This document shows, piece by piece, positions 1-10,123 of a stretch of 64,000 nucleotides of DNA (the stretch's first letter is position 1; the number at the start of each line of letters is the position of its first letter). The position numbers and the translations under genes are program-made. Origin of the DNA: Lentisphaeria bacterium. Lineage in GTDB: Bacteria > Verrucomicrobiota > Lentisphaeria > Victivallales > Victivallaceae. Below the pieces are notes generated by a model that had not been told where the DNA came from, made no database searches, and worked only from the letters and a program-made list of their open reading frames with translations. The stretch covers positions 2,232,001-2,296,000 of the forward strand of contig CP091727.1 of the NCBI GenBank assembly GCA_022009855.1. Direction: 5' to 3'.

Positions 1-469
1 CCCCAGATGGAACGAGACTCGAACCAGCGCGCCCCCCCTCCGGAATCGCCGTCAGTGTCCGCGTTACGCTGCGGTCGCTCCAGTCGGCGCTGCCGTTGAG
101 CGGCTTGTCGTCGTAGAACCAGATCCGCTGGGCGTTGTTGTCGTAGAACTCCAATGTGGCGAACGCTCTGCCGGAGACGTTCTCCATCTTCTGTCGGTAG
201 ACCAGTGTGATGACCAGTTTCTTCCCTTCCGGAATTTTCGGCAGAGAGGAGACGGCGACCGGCGTCTGCCGCAGGGTGAGCCAGCCGTTATTCCGGACGG
301 CGGTGAGGGTCAGAAGCTGCTGTGGACTCTCCGGGGAGAACGGACCGACCGCCACCGAGGAATCCAGCTGTCGGCCTCGGAATGTCCAGTCTGTGGCCAG
401 CTTGTACTCCTTCGCCGATGTGGTGACCGCCAGCGCCGCGACGGCAAGACAGAGCCAGGTTTTTTTCAT
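1..469 (-). CDS. Secreted protein of unknown function (C-terminus outside window)
   Basis: The ATG at 469 follows an AGGAGG-like ribosome site and opens a signal peptide (MKKTWLCLAVAALAVTTSA). The rest is beta-rich (for example YRQKMENVSGRAF and LEFYDNNAQRIWF) and resembles a carbohydrate-binding or jelly-roll domain, but I do not recognise the family. It is the last visible gene of the minus-strand cassette that starts with the regulator at 4053, 19 bases after the beta-helix enzyme, so it is probably co-expressed with it and exported. A run of seven C at about 31-38 appears to add one base: dropping it turns the tail into the natural-looking AIPEGGALVRVSFHLG. The protein continues past base 1, so its length and full domain content cannot be judged. 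Confidence 0.6.
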   Translation of the reverse strand, partial: MKKTWLCLAVAALAVTTSAKEYKLATDWTFRGRQLDSSVAVGPFSPESPQQLLTLTAVRNNGWLTLRQTPVAVSSLPKIPEGKKLVITLVYRQKMENVSGRAFATLEFYDNNAQRIWFYDDKPLNGSADWSDRSVTRTLTAIPEGGRAGSSLVPSG

Positions 470-488
470 CGTCAGTTCCTCCTTGTGG

Positions 489-2200
489 TCATTGTTCCGC
501 CGGCAGTCCGTTGATCCGGAACTTGTCTGCCGACGCGTTGATTTGAAGCGGCCCTGCATTGTTCAGAAACCGCACGTTGTCCAGCTTGATTTCACCGCGG
601 GAGTCGCGGAAGATCTCCACGCCGCACCGGCCGATGCCGTCAAATACGACATTCCGGAAGGTGATTTTCTGCACGTTTTTTTCGCCCCAGATGACGGTGA
701 TGCCGGCGTTGACGTTGTCGATCGCGGTGATGTTTTCGAAGAGCACTTCGCCGAGATAGTCCCGTTTTTTTCCGCCCGCAGGACGATCGTGCCGTAGGGC
801 AGACCGTTCCAGAACCAGCCGCCGCACCGCTCCAGCCGGATGTTCCGGAACACGGTGGTGCCGCCCAGCGGCCAGGAGTCGAATTCGGTGGTCGCGGTGA
901 GACCGCCGCTGGTGAGCGTGTCGCGCCCCACGCAGTTCTCCACCCGGTTGTTGCTGCCGCCGAAGATGGCGAAGCAGCGCGCGCGCCACGGCGCTTCCGC
1001 GGTGCAGTTGCGGATGACGTTGTTGCTGGAGGCCAGCCGCCCCTTCGGCGCGGCCCAGATGGCGAAGGAGTCGTCGCCGGTGCCGCGGGCATGGCAGTTT
1101 TCCACGACGGAGTTCTGCGTTCCGGCACAGAGGTTGATTCCGTCGGCGAGCAGGTTGCGGAACCGGCAGTTGCGCACGGTCAGCTCTTCCGGACCCGGCT
1201 GGTTGTCGCGGCCGACCCAGACGCCGCATTCGGCCTGTTCGATCCAGAGATTTTCCACCAGGGAACCCTTGCCCCAGTCTCCCCGGAGCGGGTGGGATTC
1301 CTCGCCGCGGCGGGTGCCGTCACCGTGGATGGCGAAGTCGCGGAGCGTCGAACGCCCGTTCACCTGAAACCCGACGCCGTTGCTTTTTTCCGCCAGATTG
1401 TCCCGGCGGTTGAGAATGGTCGTGTACCACATGCCGGCTCCCTGGATTGCAATCTCGTCGATCGCAAAACGGCGGCTGGTCCGGTAGACGCCCGGCGGAA
1501 GGTAGACCGTCTTTTTTCTGCTTTGCCGCCGCATCGAGGCAGCGGGCGATGGCGTCACTGTCGTCGAAAAGTCCGTCCCCGACGGCGCCGAACTCCTTGA
1601 CGGAAAGAGAATTTTCCGGGCGGGGGAATCGGCGGCGGCACCCTCTTCAAGATCGATCAGATCGATCACATAATACCGGGCGGTGTCAGAGGCATCCTTC
1701 TGCAGTCGGATTTTCGCGCCGGCGGGAATCGGTCCGGTGAGCAGACGCGCCTCGTCGAAGAAGCGGCGCGCCACCGTGCCGGGCAGCCGTTTCAGCTCTT
1801 CCGGATCGTTGACCGGATCATGCTCCTTGCCGTACAGCCAGGTGTGGCGGCTGGAGAGCTTCAGGTCGAACCGGTGTTTGCCGTCGACGTACCCGCTCAG
1901 CGTGTGCTCCTCGCCGCCGCCGCGGGGGGCGTCGGGAATCGCATAGCGTACCACGATGGAGTTCGCCGCCGCCGGCGCGGTGAATTCGACGTAATCTCCG
2001 GCCCGGTTCAGACGGACGCCGCTCTTGCCGACGCATTCGGCGGCGAAATCCCCCGCCCGACGGGAGGTTTTCAGACGTTCGGCATTGGTTTCGGCCTCTT
2101 CCGCCTGGAGTGTGCGCCAGGGGAACGTTCCGCCGATTTCGGCTGCGGAAACGGCGGTCGCAAGCGACAGGAGAAACGGGAAAAGAGAGGTAAACCGCAT
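489..2200 (-). CDS. Secreted right-handed beta-helix polysaccharide-degrading enzyme, GH87-like (frameshifted)
   Basis: A signal peptide (MRFTSLFPFLLSLATAVSA) is followed by an N-terminal domain of about 180 residues that may bind carbohydrate. Next comes the pectate-lyase-superfamily entry motif KEFGAVGDGLFDDSDAI, then repeated beta-helix coils rich in N-V-V/I-E-N-C. The segment ADGINLCAGTQNSVVEN with GTGDDSFAIW resembles the acidic active-site region of mycodextranase / alpha-1,3-glucanase (GH87). That family label is my recollection of the motif and is tentative, while the beta-helix fold is clear. Three single-base breaks interrupt the frame, near 1619 (C run), 1508-1513 (T6) and 768-774 (T7). 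Joining the frames gives a continuous protein of about 570 residues. It lies 17 bases after the pseudopilin gene and belongs to the same operon. Confidence 0.72.
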
Positions 2201-2217
2201 GACAGAGGGCCTTTCAT

Positions 2218-2984
2218 TCAGTAGATATTGAGAATTTCCAGATTTTCAGTCGTCGCCTGGCGGATTCTGACCGCCATGGCATGGCGCAGCGAGGGTCCGA
2301 AGAAGCTCCGGCAGCTGCCGTCGAAGAAGGAGAAGTTGCTGAAGCCGTCGTGAATCAGATGGACCATGTTGTCCTCCCCCATGGTGTTGGAGGTGGACCA
2401 GTAGTAGAACGGCATGCCGCGGTACGGGTAATCCACCCCGTCTTTGTTGTAGGTTCCGCTCTTGATGGTGACGGAATCGGCCATCAGCGGAGTCTTGGAG
2501 GGCTGTTTCAGCCGATTGGTTTTATAAAAGATGAATCCTGCATGGTTGTCGATGTAGAATTTCCCCAGACGGGTGTCGAAATCGCCGCTCTGCTCCTTGT
2601 GCTCATTGTCCCAGCGCACGCCGTACATGCCATAGACCAGATTCTGGCTCAGGTAGCGGGGAATTCTCGGATTGGCCGGGCAGTACCAGATCGGACTCTT
2701 TTCCGGCAGGTAGTTGTTCTGGTAGAGAGCCATGTTGTGGGTGATGAAATTTCCGCCGTCGGCAGTTGGATTGTGATTGCTTTTGAAGAGGATGAAATCC
2801 TTGTTGTCATTGCTGTAGAGCAGATGGGCCGCGGTGATCTGCTTGAGGTTGCCTGTACAGCTCGCCTTGTGGGCAGTTTTGCGCGCCTTGTTGAGAGCCG
2901 GCAGCAGCATGGCGGCCAGGATGGCGATGATCGCAATCACGATCAGGAGTTCGATAAGCGTAAAAATCCTTTTCTTCCCGACAT
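2218..2984 (-). CDS. Pseudopilin with H-X9-DG motif (frameshifted)
   Basis: The N-terminus carries a type IV prepilin signal (FTLIELLIVIAIIAILAAMLLPAL) cleaved by PilD-type peptidase, with the E at position +5 of the mature protein. The mature domain ends in an H-X9-DG motif (HDGFSNFSFFDG), the hallmark of a prepilin-like family that is very abundant in Lentisphaerota and Planctomycetota. The start at 2984 has a GGAGAAG ribosome site. One A is missing in the A run near 2965-2975, which separates the basic leader (MSGRK) from the hydrophobic helix. It sits between the regulator (14 bases upstream) and the beta-helix enzyme (17 bases downstream). The product should be anchored in the inner membrane, perhaps as a minor pseudopilin. 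Its role beyond the family resemblance is unknown. Confidence 0.82.
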
Positions 2985-2997
2985 TTTTCTTCTCCAG

Positions 2998-4053
2998 TCA
3001 CGTTCGTGCGGCGACGGAATCCCGTTCGATGATCCGCATCGGCAGTTTGACATGAAACGAGTTGTATTTTCCCTGAAGACACTCCCGGATTCCCCGGAAG
3101 GTGGCTTCCACTTCTGCAGATTGATCGTAGGCGACGATGGAGAGCGGCGGGTGGATGAACTCTCCGTCCGCCTCGTCGGTGTGGGCCAGAATGCTGATGT
3201 CGTCCGGAATATGATAGCCGAACTCCCGGATTGCCTTCATCACGCCCGGCACGCTTTCCCCGGCGATGACATAGACTGCGGTGAAATCCGCTTTGCCGTT
3301 ACGGCTGAGCAGATAGCTGCGCACGGCTTCATACGCCTGGTTGCGCGCATAGGTGAAATTTTCCATATGGCAGTCGAGCACGGAACACTCCATGCCGAGA
3401 ATTTCAGCCGTATCGGGAAATCTCCGGCTCCACTCCCGTGTTTTCTGACCCGGTTCGCTGACGACCATCAGAACCCTTCGATGCCCCTTGCGGTGAAGAT
3501 AGCCGCAGGCGAGAATGGCCCCTTCGCCGTCATCGGAACAGACGGAACTGATTTCGAAATCTCCGACGTCCATTCCCAGCATGACGACCGGAATGGTCTG
3601 TTCGGAGAGCCAGCGCATGTCCGAGAAGGAAAAACTGCTGTGCCAGTAACGGATCATCAGCGCATCGAAATTCCGGGGGAGATGGCGGCGAGCTCCTCAT
3701 GTTCCCCGTTGTAGAGGCGTCGAACCAGGTTCCAGTTCCTCTGCTGTTCGACATATTCCAGCGCGGCGCAGCTCCAGCGGTTGGTCGTACCGGAGGGCCA
3801 GTCCGGTTCCGCCAGAAGAACCCGGTGGGAGTCCGGTTTCCGGGTGACCCTGCTGAAGTGCCCGATTCGCGGGACGCTTTCGATCAGTCCCCGGGATTTC
3901 ATCTGGATCAACGCCGCATCGATGACGCGGCGGTGCACTCGAAATTTCGCGGCGATTTCGTGCAGCGAATAAAAGCGGCTCCCCCGCGGGGAAGGCATCC
4001 AACTCCCGTTCCAGCTGCAAATAGAGTCGTTGTACCTGTGGATCCAGCCGCAT
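2998..4053 (-). CDS. GntR-type DNA-binding / LacI-type ligand-binding transcriptional regulator (frameshifted)
   Basis: Residues 1-75 or so form a winged helix of GntR type (FYSLHEIAAKFRVHRRVIDAALIQMKSRGLI). Residues about 90-350 form a periplasmic-binding-protein-like sensor of LacI type (PVVMLGMDVGDFEISSVCSDD, GHRRVLMV, PDDISILAHTD, PPLSIVAYDQ). Regulators of this build usually repress or activate a neighbouring sugar-use operon in response to a saccharide. It heads the minus-strand cassette and is read first. Two single-base breaks occur, near 3672-3676 (G5, one base short) and near 3981-3985 (C5, one base long). The start at 4053 follows AAAAGGAGG. A good sigma-70-type promoter lies 23 bases upstream of the start codon. 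Confidence 0.8.
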
Positions 4054-4075
4054 TTTATCCTCCTTTTCTCCCTAT

Positions 4076-4104
4076 AGTATACGGTTTGTGCGCAGTTATG
4101 GCAA
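4076..4104 (-). promoter_or_regulatory. Sigma-70-like promoter of the first regulator cassette
   Basis: On the minus strand TTGCCA (4099-4104) is separated by 17 bases from TATACT (4076-4081). The -10 element is embedded in CGTATACTATAG, a part-palindrome that shares its core with the operator-like palindrome at 24362, which suggests self-binding by a GntR-type regulator. The placement 23 bases before the regulator start fits a short leader. Confidence 0.6.
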
Positions 4105-4193
4105 TATCTGCGCGCAAAAAAGAACGATTTTTATAACCTGGTCAGGGAAAAAAGGTGTTGTGAGCGCGAAAAACCGGTGTTTGCTGCGGCTAT

Positions 4194-4800
4194 TCACACA
4201 TTGCCGACGAGGGTCTCGATCAGCTGGTCGGCGCTGTTTCCGCTGTTCGAATTGGCATTGGCGGTGTCAACCGGACAGGACGTCACTCAGCTTCAACTTT
4301 GGGTGAAAAATGGTGAAGAGCCGGATGCGCCGGGTGGACGAGATCCACCAGCGTCTGGGGCGCGTCGATCAGCGCCGTGTCGCGGATCAGGGATTCCGCC
4401 CGGGTGTTCTGCTCGAGAACCAGCAGGGTGCCGCCCTCCTTTTCCATCCAGTGGAAAAGCGCGTCCCGATTCAGTTTGAGGGGACGGGTGTTGTGCACGG
4501 CCGCCGGAATCACCGCCAGATGGAAGGGGCGGAGCGAGTTCTCCGGGCGGACGGTTTTCACGCGGATGTGGAATCCTTCCAGCAGGCGTCTGGTCTCCTC
4601 GACATCCTCCCGGTTGCCGGTGTCGATCAGGGGATGCCGGTGACCCGGCGGATTGTACGCGATTTGCAGATGCAGATCGAGAGCGGGCGACTCTCCGGCG
4701 GGATGAAGCTGCCGGAACCGATTCTGGAGATCCTTCCGGAAACCTCCCCGTCGCGCGGTTCCAGCAGCCCCAATGCCAGCAACGCACTGCAGGAAACCAT
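4194..4800 (-). pseudogene. Decayed glycoside-hydrolase C-terminal fragment
   Basis: Protein-like sequence is visible on the minus strand in shifting frames: GLLEPRDGEVSGRISRIG, then DTGNREDVEETRRLLEG, ALFHWMEKEGGTLLVLEQ and LVDLVHPAHPAL, and finally NSGNSADQLIETLV up to a stop at 4194-4196. The order of these pieces recalls the Rossmann-like C-terminal part of large beta-galactosidase-type glycosidases, where a HPxHP segment follows a 'glycine-rich TLL(V)LEQ' strand. No catalytic domain or convincing start is present between here and the ligA stop. I infer a remnant of a larger enzyme gene. An ATG at 4800 could start a short protein, so a small functional gene is not excluded. Two or three frame changes are needed to read it through. 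Confidence 0.4.
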
Positions 4801-4886
4801 CGAGGTGGTATTTGAACACCGCCTCCGCTGACCAGAAAGCAGTGCGCAGAGTTCGAGCGGCGGATCAACCGCCGCCTCTCGGCGGT

Positions 4887-6766
4887 CTAAAACAGCGTCG
4901 GCTGGGAGACTTCGGTTCCGGCATCCGCGGCGGGGCGGAGCGAGGCGAGAAACTCCTCCAGCGGCAGGACACGGATTCCCAGCTTCGCCGCTTTGGTGAG
5001 TTTCCGCCGGTGGCGTTCACGTCGGCGGCGACCAGCAGCGAGAGCGAAGAGGTCACATCGTCCACCGGCGTGTAGCCGTTTGCCGCGGCAAGCTTTTCGT
5101 ACCAGGAGCGTTTCTCCGGCATCTTCCCGGTGAAGCAGACCGTCGGCCGCCCGGCCGCGGACGTTGCGTGAACCACCTGCAGTGCGCCGAGCAGTTCGTC
5201 GAGGTAGTCCGACTGGACGGCGAGCTCGGAAACGAGGGCGCGGGCGCGTTCCGGGCCGATGCCGGGAATGGCGCCGAGCTCCTCTTCGGTCATCGTCCGG
5301 AGCCGGGCGAAGTCGCAGTGTTCGAAGATCACCTTCGCCACGTTGACGCCGATGTTCGGAATATTCAGCGCGGCGAGCAGCTGGTAGTCGTTGACCACCC
5401 GTGCCTTGCGGATCTCCTCGATCAGGTTCGCCGCGGACTTCTCCGCGAAGCCGTCGAGCCGGAGGATATCCATCACCTTGAGTTCGAAGAGGTCGGAGAG
5501 GTGGCGCACCCCGGACTTCTCCATGAGTTTGCGCAGCGTCGGTTCGCCGAGCCGCTCGATCCCGAGGCTGCGGACCGCGGCGAGCAGCCGCTGCAGCTCC
5601 GTTTCACGGCACTCCGGGTTTGGGCAGACCAGCTCCGGTCCGCGCCGGACCAGCTCCGCATTGCAGCAGGGGCAGTGGTCGATCAGCGGCGAGCGCCGTT
5701 CGGTTCCGGGGCGGCAGCCGACGATATAGGGAATGACGTCACCCGCCCGTTCGACGATCACCGTGTCGCCGATCTGCACATCCAGTTCGAGCAGGTTCTG
5801 GACGTTGTGCAGCGTCGCTCGCCGGATGGTCGTGCCGGAGATCTCCACCGGTTCGAGCAGTGCGACCGGGGTCAGGCAGTTCTTGCCGAAGCTCCACTCC
5901 ACGCCGATCAGCCGGGTTTCGCGGCGGATGTTGGTGAATTTGTAGGCGATCTCGCCGCGCGGATGGTGGGCGGTGTTCCCCAGCGAGTTGCGGAAGGCGA
6001 GATCGGCGAATTTGATGACGACGCCGTCCTGCGGATAGGGGAGCGCGGCGAGTTCGTGCAGCAGGTGTTCCCACTGCGGCTTCAGCTCCGAAAGCATCAC
6101 CGGGAAGGAGACCAGCGAATAGTCGACCAGCGTCACCTTCGCCCCCTGCAGCTGCATTTCCGCGATCTCCTTCAAGCCCATGATTCCGGCGACGGCGTTG
6201 CGGGAGTTCTTGTAGGTGCCGCCCCCTTTCCGGCGGATGTGGGAGTAGAGGTTGGCGAAGTCGTCGTCGCGGATCACCAGTTCGCCGCGTGCCGGGCGGT
6301 CGACAGGGCCGGTGTATCCGGGGGCCTCCAGTTCGATCAGCGGCAGCTTGTCGGAGACGTCCTCGCCGATTTCACCGTCGCCCCGGGTCGAGAGCACTCG
6401 ACCGTCGAAATTGGCGGAAATGCCGTCGTATTTTGGTTCGACCAGCAACGGTTCTTCGGGGGTGCGGGCGAATTTTTTCCCCCATTCGAGCACCTCCTCG
6501 AGCGAGTAGGCCTTGTCGAGTGAAAGCATCGGCACGGTGTGGCGAACTTTGCCGGAACCGGCGACCCGGGGTGCGTAAACACGGGAGAGCAGCGTGTTTC
6601 CGGGGTCGAGCCGCCGCAGGGCGCGGAGCAGTTCATCGTAACGGGTGTCGGGGATCTCCGGCTCGCCGAGTTCCCAGTACTGCCGGTTGTGGTGTTCGAT
6701 CAGTTTTTCGAGTTCTTCCCGATTCAGCTGTTCCGCGTTGAAATTGATGAAATCCAGATCCGCCAT
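4887..6766 (-). CDS. ligA: NAD-dependent DNA ligase LigA (frameshifted near the C-terminus)
   Basis: It seals nicks in replication and repair using NAD+. The order is canonical: the Ia domain (EHHNRQYWELGEPEIPD), the adenylation motif EPKYDGISANF with the AMP-accepting lysine at about residue 110, and the OB fold. These are followed by a Cys4 zinc finger (CPCCNAEL...CPNPEC), helix-hairpin-helix repeats (LNIPNIGVN, GAIPGIGPERA) and a BRCT domain (VCFTGKMPEKRSWYEKLAAANG). The start at 6766 (MADLDFINF) is preferred because GGGAAAGG precedes it. A longer in-frame start exists at 6826 but has no better site. One A is missing near 4995 (GGCGGAAAC). With it restored the protein ends ...AGTEVSQPTLF at 4887. 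Length is about 626 residues, slightly below the usual 650-680. Confidence 0.95.
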
Positions 6767-6825
6767 GGCGCCTTTCCCGGATGATGATTCTGCTGTTATT
6801 GTGTCGGAATACTGTACACTCCACA

Positions 6826-6853
6826 TTGATTTTTTTCAAGAGCGTGGTATATT
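6826..6853 (+). promoter_or_regulatory. Putative promoter of asd
   Basis: TTGATT at 6826-6831 and TATATT at 6848-6853 are separated by 16 bases, and the asd start follows 57 bases further on. The intergenic stretch is AT-rich compared with its surroundings and is shared with the start of ligA on the other strand. Confidence 0.5.
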
Positions 6854-6910
6854 AATAAAATATATGTGCCGCTCAGAAAAGAGTCATCAAAACCAAGGAA
6901 ACACTGTAAA

Positions 6911-7915
6911 ATGGCGAACGGTTACAATGTCGCGGTCGCCGGCGCGACCGGCGCAGTCGGCGTCGAAATGATCAAGACACTGGAAAAACGCAACTTCCCC
7001 GTCAAAAATCTGAAACTTCTCGCTTCGGCCCGCTCGGCCGGCAAGACGCTGAAGTTCAAGGGCGAGGATGTTACGGTCGAAGAGATGACCGAAGCCTCGT
7101 TCCGCGGCGTCGACATCGCGCTGTTCAGCGCGGGCGGCGACATCTCCCGCGCGTTCCGTCCCGCGGTGGTCTCCGCCGGAGCGGTGATGATCGACAACTC
7201 CAGCGCCTTCCGCATGGACAAGGATGTGCCGCTGGTGGTGCCCGAGGTCAACCCCGAGGATATCAAATGGAACAAGGGGGTCATCGCCAATCCGAACTGC
7301 ACGACCGCGATCATGCTCGTGGCGGTTGCTCCGCTCCACCGGGCGAAGAAGCTCCGCCGTCTCGTCGCCGCCACTTATCAGGCGGCCAGCGGAGCAGGCG
7401 CCAAAGGAATGGAGGAGCTGATTCTCCAGACCCGGCAGGTGCTCGACAATCAGCCGATCGCGCCGAGGGCATTCGTCCACCGGATCGCGTTCAACCTGAT
7501 TCCCCACATCGACTCCTTCCAGGAGAACGGGTACACCAAGGAGGAGCTCAAGATGGTCAACGAGTCGCGCAAGATGCTCCATCTGCCGGAGCTGAAGGTC
7601 TCCTGCACCTGCGTGCGGATTCCGGCGCTGCGCGCCCACTCCGAGGCGCTGAATCTGGAGTTCGAGGAGGAGATCACGCCGGAAGAGGCGCGGGAGATCC
7701 TCCGCCGCTCCCCGGGGGTTCAGCTGGCCGACGATCCGCAGAACAAGGTCTATCCGATGCCGGTCGACGCGACCGAGAAGTACGACGTGCTCGTCGGGCG
7801 TATCCGGCAGGACATTTCGCGCGATGACAAGCGCGGACTGGATCTCTTCGTCTCCGGCGACCAGCTGCTCAAGGGTGCGGCTCTGAACGCGGTTCAGATC
7901 GCCGAACTGCTGTAA
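6911..7915 (+). CDS. asd: Aspartate-semialdehyde dehydrogenase
   Basis: It reduces beta-aspartyl phosphate to aspartate semialdehyde with NADPH, the branch-point step to lysine/diaminopimelate, threonine and methionine. The N-terminus has the nucleotide-binding motif VAGATGAVGVEM. The catalytic cysteine is in NPNCTTA (about residue 130), and AASGAGAKGMEEL and the substrate-binding histidine segment (RIPALRAHSEAL) follow. At 334 residues it has the family length and is intact. The ATG at 6911 is chosen because MANGYNVAVAG matches the family start. An upstream in-frame ATG at 6866 would add 15 atypical residues. Confidence 0.96.
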   Translation: MANGYNVAVAGATGAVGVEMIKTLEKRNFPVKNLKLLASARSAGKTLKFKGEDVTVEEMTEASFRGVDIALFSAGGDISRAFRPAVVSAGAVMIDNSSAFRMDKDVPLVVPEVNPEDIKWNKGVIANPNCTTAIMLVAVAPLHRAKKLRRLVAATYQAASGAGAKGMEELILQTRQVLDNQPIAPRAFVHRIAFNLIPHIDSFQENGYTKEELKMVNESRKMLHLPELKVSCTCVRIPALRAHSEALNLEFEEEITPEEAREILRRSPGVQLADDPQNKVYPMPVDATEKYDVLVGRIRQDISRDDKRGLDLFVSGDQLLKGAALNAVQIAELL

Positions 7916-8088
7916 GAAACAGCGGCGTGCGTTGCCGCCGTTCCGCGGGGTTCCGAGGCGGAATCCGCAGGGGGGGCGGCATTTGTTTTCCGGCGGCGGA
8001 GCGATTTTTATTTGCTTTTCCACCGGAAGAATGATATATTATAACAATTACATCAATTTTTTCGGCATAAGGCGAGGTTATTTTCGAG

Positions 8089-8581
8089 ATGGAAGAAAGT
8101 GGTTCTTCGGATCCTGACGGTTCGTTTCGATTATCGGGGTTTCTCACCCCCGAACGAACGATTGTCCTCAACGTCTCCGACAAACGGAGCGTTCTCAATT
8201 CCCCTGATCGAACTTCTCGCGAAAACGCCGCAGATCACTTCGAAGGCCGAACTTGCCGACGGCATTTTCCGGCGTGAAGCACTCATGAGCACCGGCATCG
8301 GGCTGGGGATCGCGATTCCCCATGTCCGTCTCGCCTCGGTCACCGGCATGGTGATGGCGGCGGCGCTTGTCCCCGACGGAATCTCCGATTATGAAAGCCT
8401 CGACAATCAGCCGGTCCGGCTGGTTGCCATGATTGCCGCCCGGCTCGATCAGCATGCGGAATATCTGCAGCTGCTCTCTTGCCTGAGTTCCGAACTCAAA
8501 GCCGATGTCTTCCGGGCCGGGCTCTTCCGCTGCACCAACGCTTCCGAACTTTTCCGCGAACTGATTTCGCAGGATCGTTGA
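8089..8581 (+). CDS. PTS EIIA-type (fructose/nitrogen-type) phosphocarrier protein, PtsN-like (one frameshift)
   Basis: The product carries the EIIA type-2 fold. The phosphorylated histidine lies in LGIAIPHVR, preceded by ELLAKTPQITSKAEL and REALMSTGIG as in the family, with a C-terminal LLSCLSSELK. Such proteins either feed a PTS permease or, like PtsN, regulate potassium or nitrogen responses. No permease is nearby, so a regulatory role is more likely. The start at 8089 (MEESGSSDPDGSF) gives about 163 residues. A run of four C near 8200 has one base too many and splits the N-terminal 38 residues from the rest. It stands alone between asd and nadC. Confidence 0.78.
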
Positions 8582-8624
8582 TATCGAATTTTCTTTACTA
8601 TTAACATACCATGGAGCAGAAAAA

Positions 8625-9512
8625 GTGACGAATTCAGAAACCGAAATCCCCGCCATTGACTGGGGAAGAACCGACCTGTTGATTGAACTTGCGCTGAGCG
8701 AGGATCTCGACACCACCGGCGACGTAACCACCAATTCGGTCGTGCCGGAGAACGCCACCGCCGAGGCGGTGCTGCTCTGCAAGGAGCCCGGTATGGTGCT
8801 TGCCGGACTGCCGGTGGCGGAACGGGTGTTCAAGCTGGTGGAGCCGCGGCTGGAGTTCAAGGCGATCCGAGAGGATGGCGACCATTGTGAATACGGTGAC
8901 GTGCTCGCCGAGATCCACGGCCCCGCCCGCGGGCTGTTGATCGCGGAACGGACCGCGCTGAACTTTCTGCAACGCCTGAGCGGCGTCGCCACCACTTCGG
9001 CGAAGTATGCCGCCGCGCTGGAGGGGACGAAGACGCTCGTGCTCGACACCCGCAAGACCACTCCCGGCTACCGCAACCTCGAAAAGTACGCGGTCGCGGT
9101 CGGCGGAGCCACCAACCACCGCATCGGCCTCTACGACCGGGTCATGATCAAGGACAACCACCGCGAGATGGCGGCGATGGAGGGCCCCGGCGGAATTGTC
9201 CGTTCGGTGGAGCGTGCCCGGCAGGCTCATCCGGAGCTGGAGGTCGAAGTGGAGGCCGACACCCTCGACGAGGTGCGCGAGGCGCTCGAAGCGGGTGCGG
9301 ATCACATCATGCTCGACAACATGTCCGACGAGATGATGGCCGAGGCGGTGAAGCTGGTCAACGGGCGTGCCAAGCTGGAGGCCTCCGGCGGAATCACACT
9401 CGAACGGCTCCCGCGGATCGGAAAGATCGGGGTGGACTTTGTCTCCGCCGGTGCGCTGACCCACTCGGTCAAGGCCGCCGACATCTCCCTCGACATCCGG
9501 GTGTCGAAATGA
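8625..9512 (+). CDS. nadC: Nicotinate-nucleotide pyrophosphorylase (carboxylating)
   Basis: It converts quinolinate and PRPP to nicotinate mononucleotide in NAD synthesis. Family motifs are present: ALSEDLDTTGDVTT near the start, ERTALNFLQRLSGVAT, LDTRKTTPGYR, GGATNHRIGLYDRVMIKDNH, VEVEADTLDEV, LDNMSD and EASGGI. At 295 residues it is full length and unbroken. It starts with GTG at 8625 after a GGAG. Its stop overlaps the start of ruvA by four bases (ATGA), so the two are translationally coupled. Confidence 0.96.
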   Translation: MTNSETEIPAIDWGRTDLLIELALSEDLDTTGDVTTNSVVPENATAEAVLLCKEPGMVLAGLPVAERVFKLVEPRLEFKAIREDGDHCEYGDVLAEIHGPARGLLIAERTALNFLQRLSGVATTSAKYAAALEGTKTLVLDTRKTTPGYRNLEKYAVAVGGATNHRIGLYDRVMIKDNHREMAAMEGPGGIVRSVERARQAHPELEVEVEADTLDEVREALEAGADHIMLDNMSDEMMAEAVKLVNGRAKLEASGGITLERLPRIGKIGVDFVSAGALTHSVKAADISLDIRVSK

Positions 9513-10117
9513 TCGCCCGGCTCACCGGGGAACTGGCGGAGAGCTCCTGCACCGCGTGCGTCGTCGACGCCGGCGGGGTCGGTTACGACGTGTCGATTCC
9601 GCTGTCGACCTTTGACAAATTGCCGCACCTCGGGGAGCGGGTACGGCTCTACATTCACACGCAGGTGCGCGAGGAGGCGATCACGCTGTTCGGCTTCGCG
9701 ACGCAGGAGGAGCGGGAGCTGTTCCGCTACCTCATCAACGTCTCCGGCATCGGCGGAAAGCTGGCGTTGAGCGTGTTGAGCACGATGCCGGTCTCCGCTT
9801 TCTGCGCGGCGGTGGCCACCAGTGACATCAAGGCGATTTCGCGGATCAACGGCATCGGCAAACGGACTGCGGAACGGCTGGTGGTCGAGTTGCGCGACAA
9901 GCTCAGCGCCGCCGGAACCGGCACGGTTTTCGCGACGCCCGGAGAGGCCGCGCCCGCCGTCACCGCCGCGAACGAGGCGGCGCTCGCGCTGGAACAGCTC
10001 GGCTTCAAGCGCGACGCCATCGACCGGACACTCAAGGCGCTGCTGGCCGAACTGCCCGCGTCGGAGCAGACCAGCGAGAAACTCCTGCGCCAGGCGATCA
10101 TCAAATTGAACTTCTGA
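9509..10117 (+). CDS. ruvA: Holliday junction branch-migration protein RuvA
   Basis: The tetrameric subunit binds Holliday junctions and docks the RuvB motor. The order is an N-terminal OB fold (MIARLTGELAE, GGVGYDVSIP), two helix-hairpin-helix motifs (LINVSGIGGKLAL and ISRINGIGKRTAERL), a linker, and the C-terminal RuvB-binding three-helix domain (AALALEQLGFKRDAID). The length of 202 residues is typical. No ruvB or ruvC is adjacent. The following membrane protein starts seven bases after the stop. Confidence 0.96.
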   Translation: MIARLTGELAESSCTACVVDAGGVGYDVSIPLSTFDKLPHLGERVRLYIHTQVREEAITLFGFATQEERELFRYLINVSGIGGKLALSVLSTMPVSAFCAAVATSDIKAISRINGIGKRTAERLVVELRDKLSAAGTGTVFATPGEAAPAVTAANEAALALEQLGFKRDAIDRTLKALLAELPASEQTSEKLLRQAIIKLNF

Positions 10118-10123
10118 GGATCG

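Noticed and set aside
8..34. A stretch resembling a tRNA T-arm (GGTTCGAGTC on the minus strand).
   Set aside because: It reads naturally as coding sequence (ALVRVSF) and there is no cloverleaf around it.
4628..4700. A plus-strand frame looking like a GntR helix-turn-helix (RRIVRDLQMQIESGRLSGGMK).
   Set aside because: The opposite strand gives a longer, better protein-like sequence in line with its neighbours. The resemblance is chance, and no sensor domain follows.
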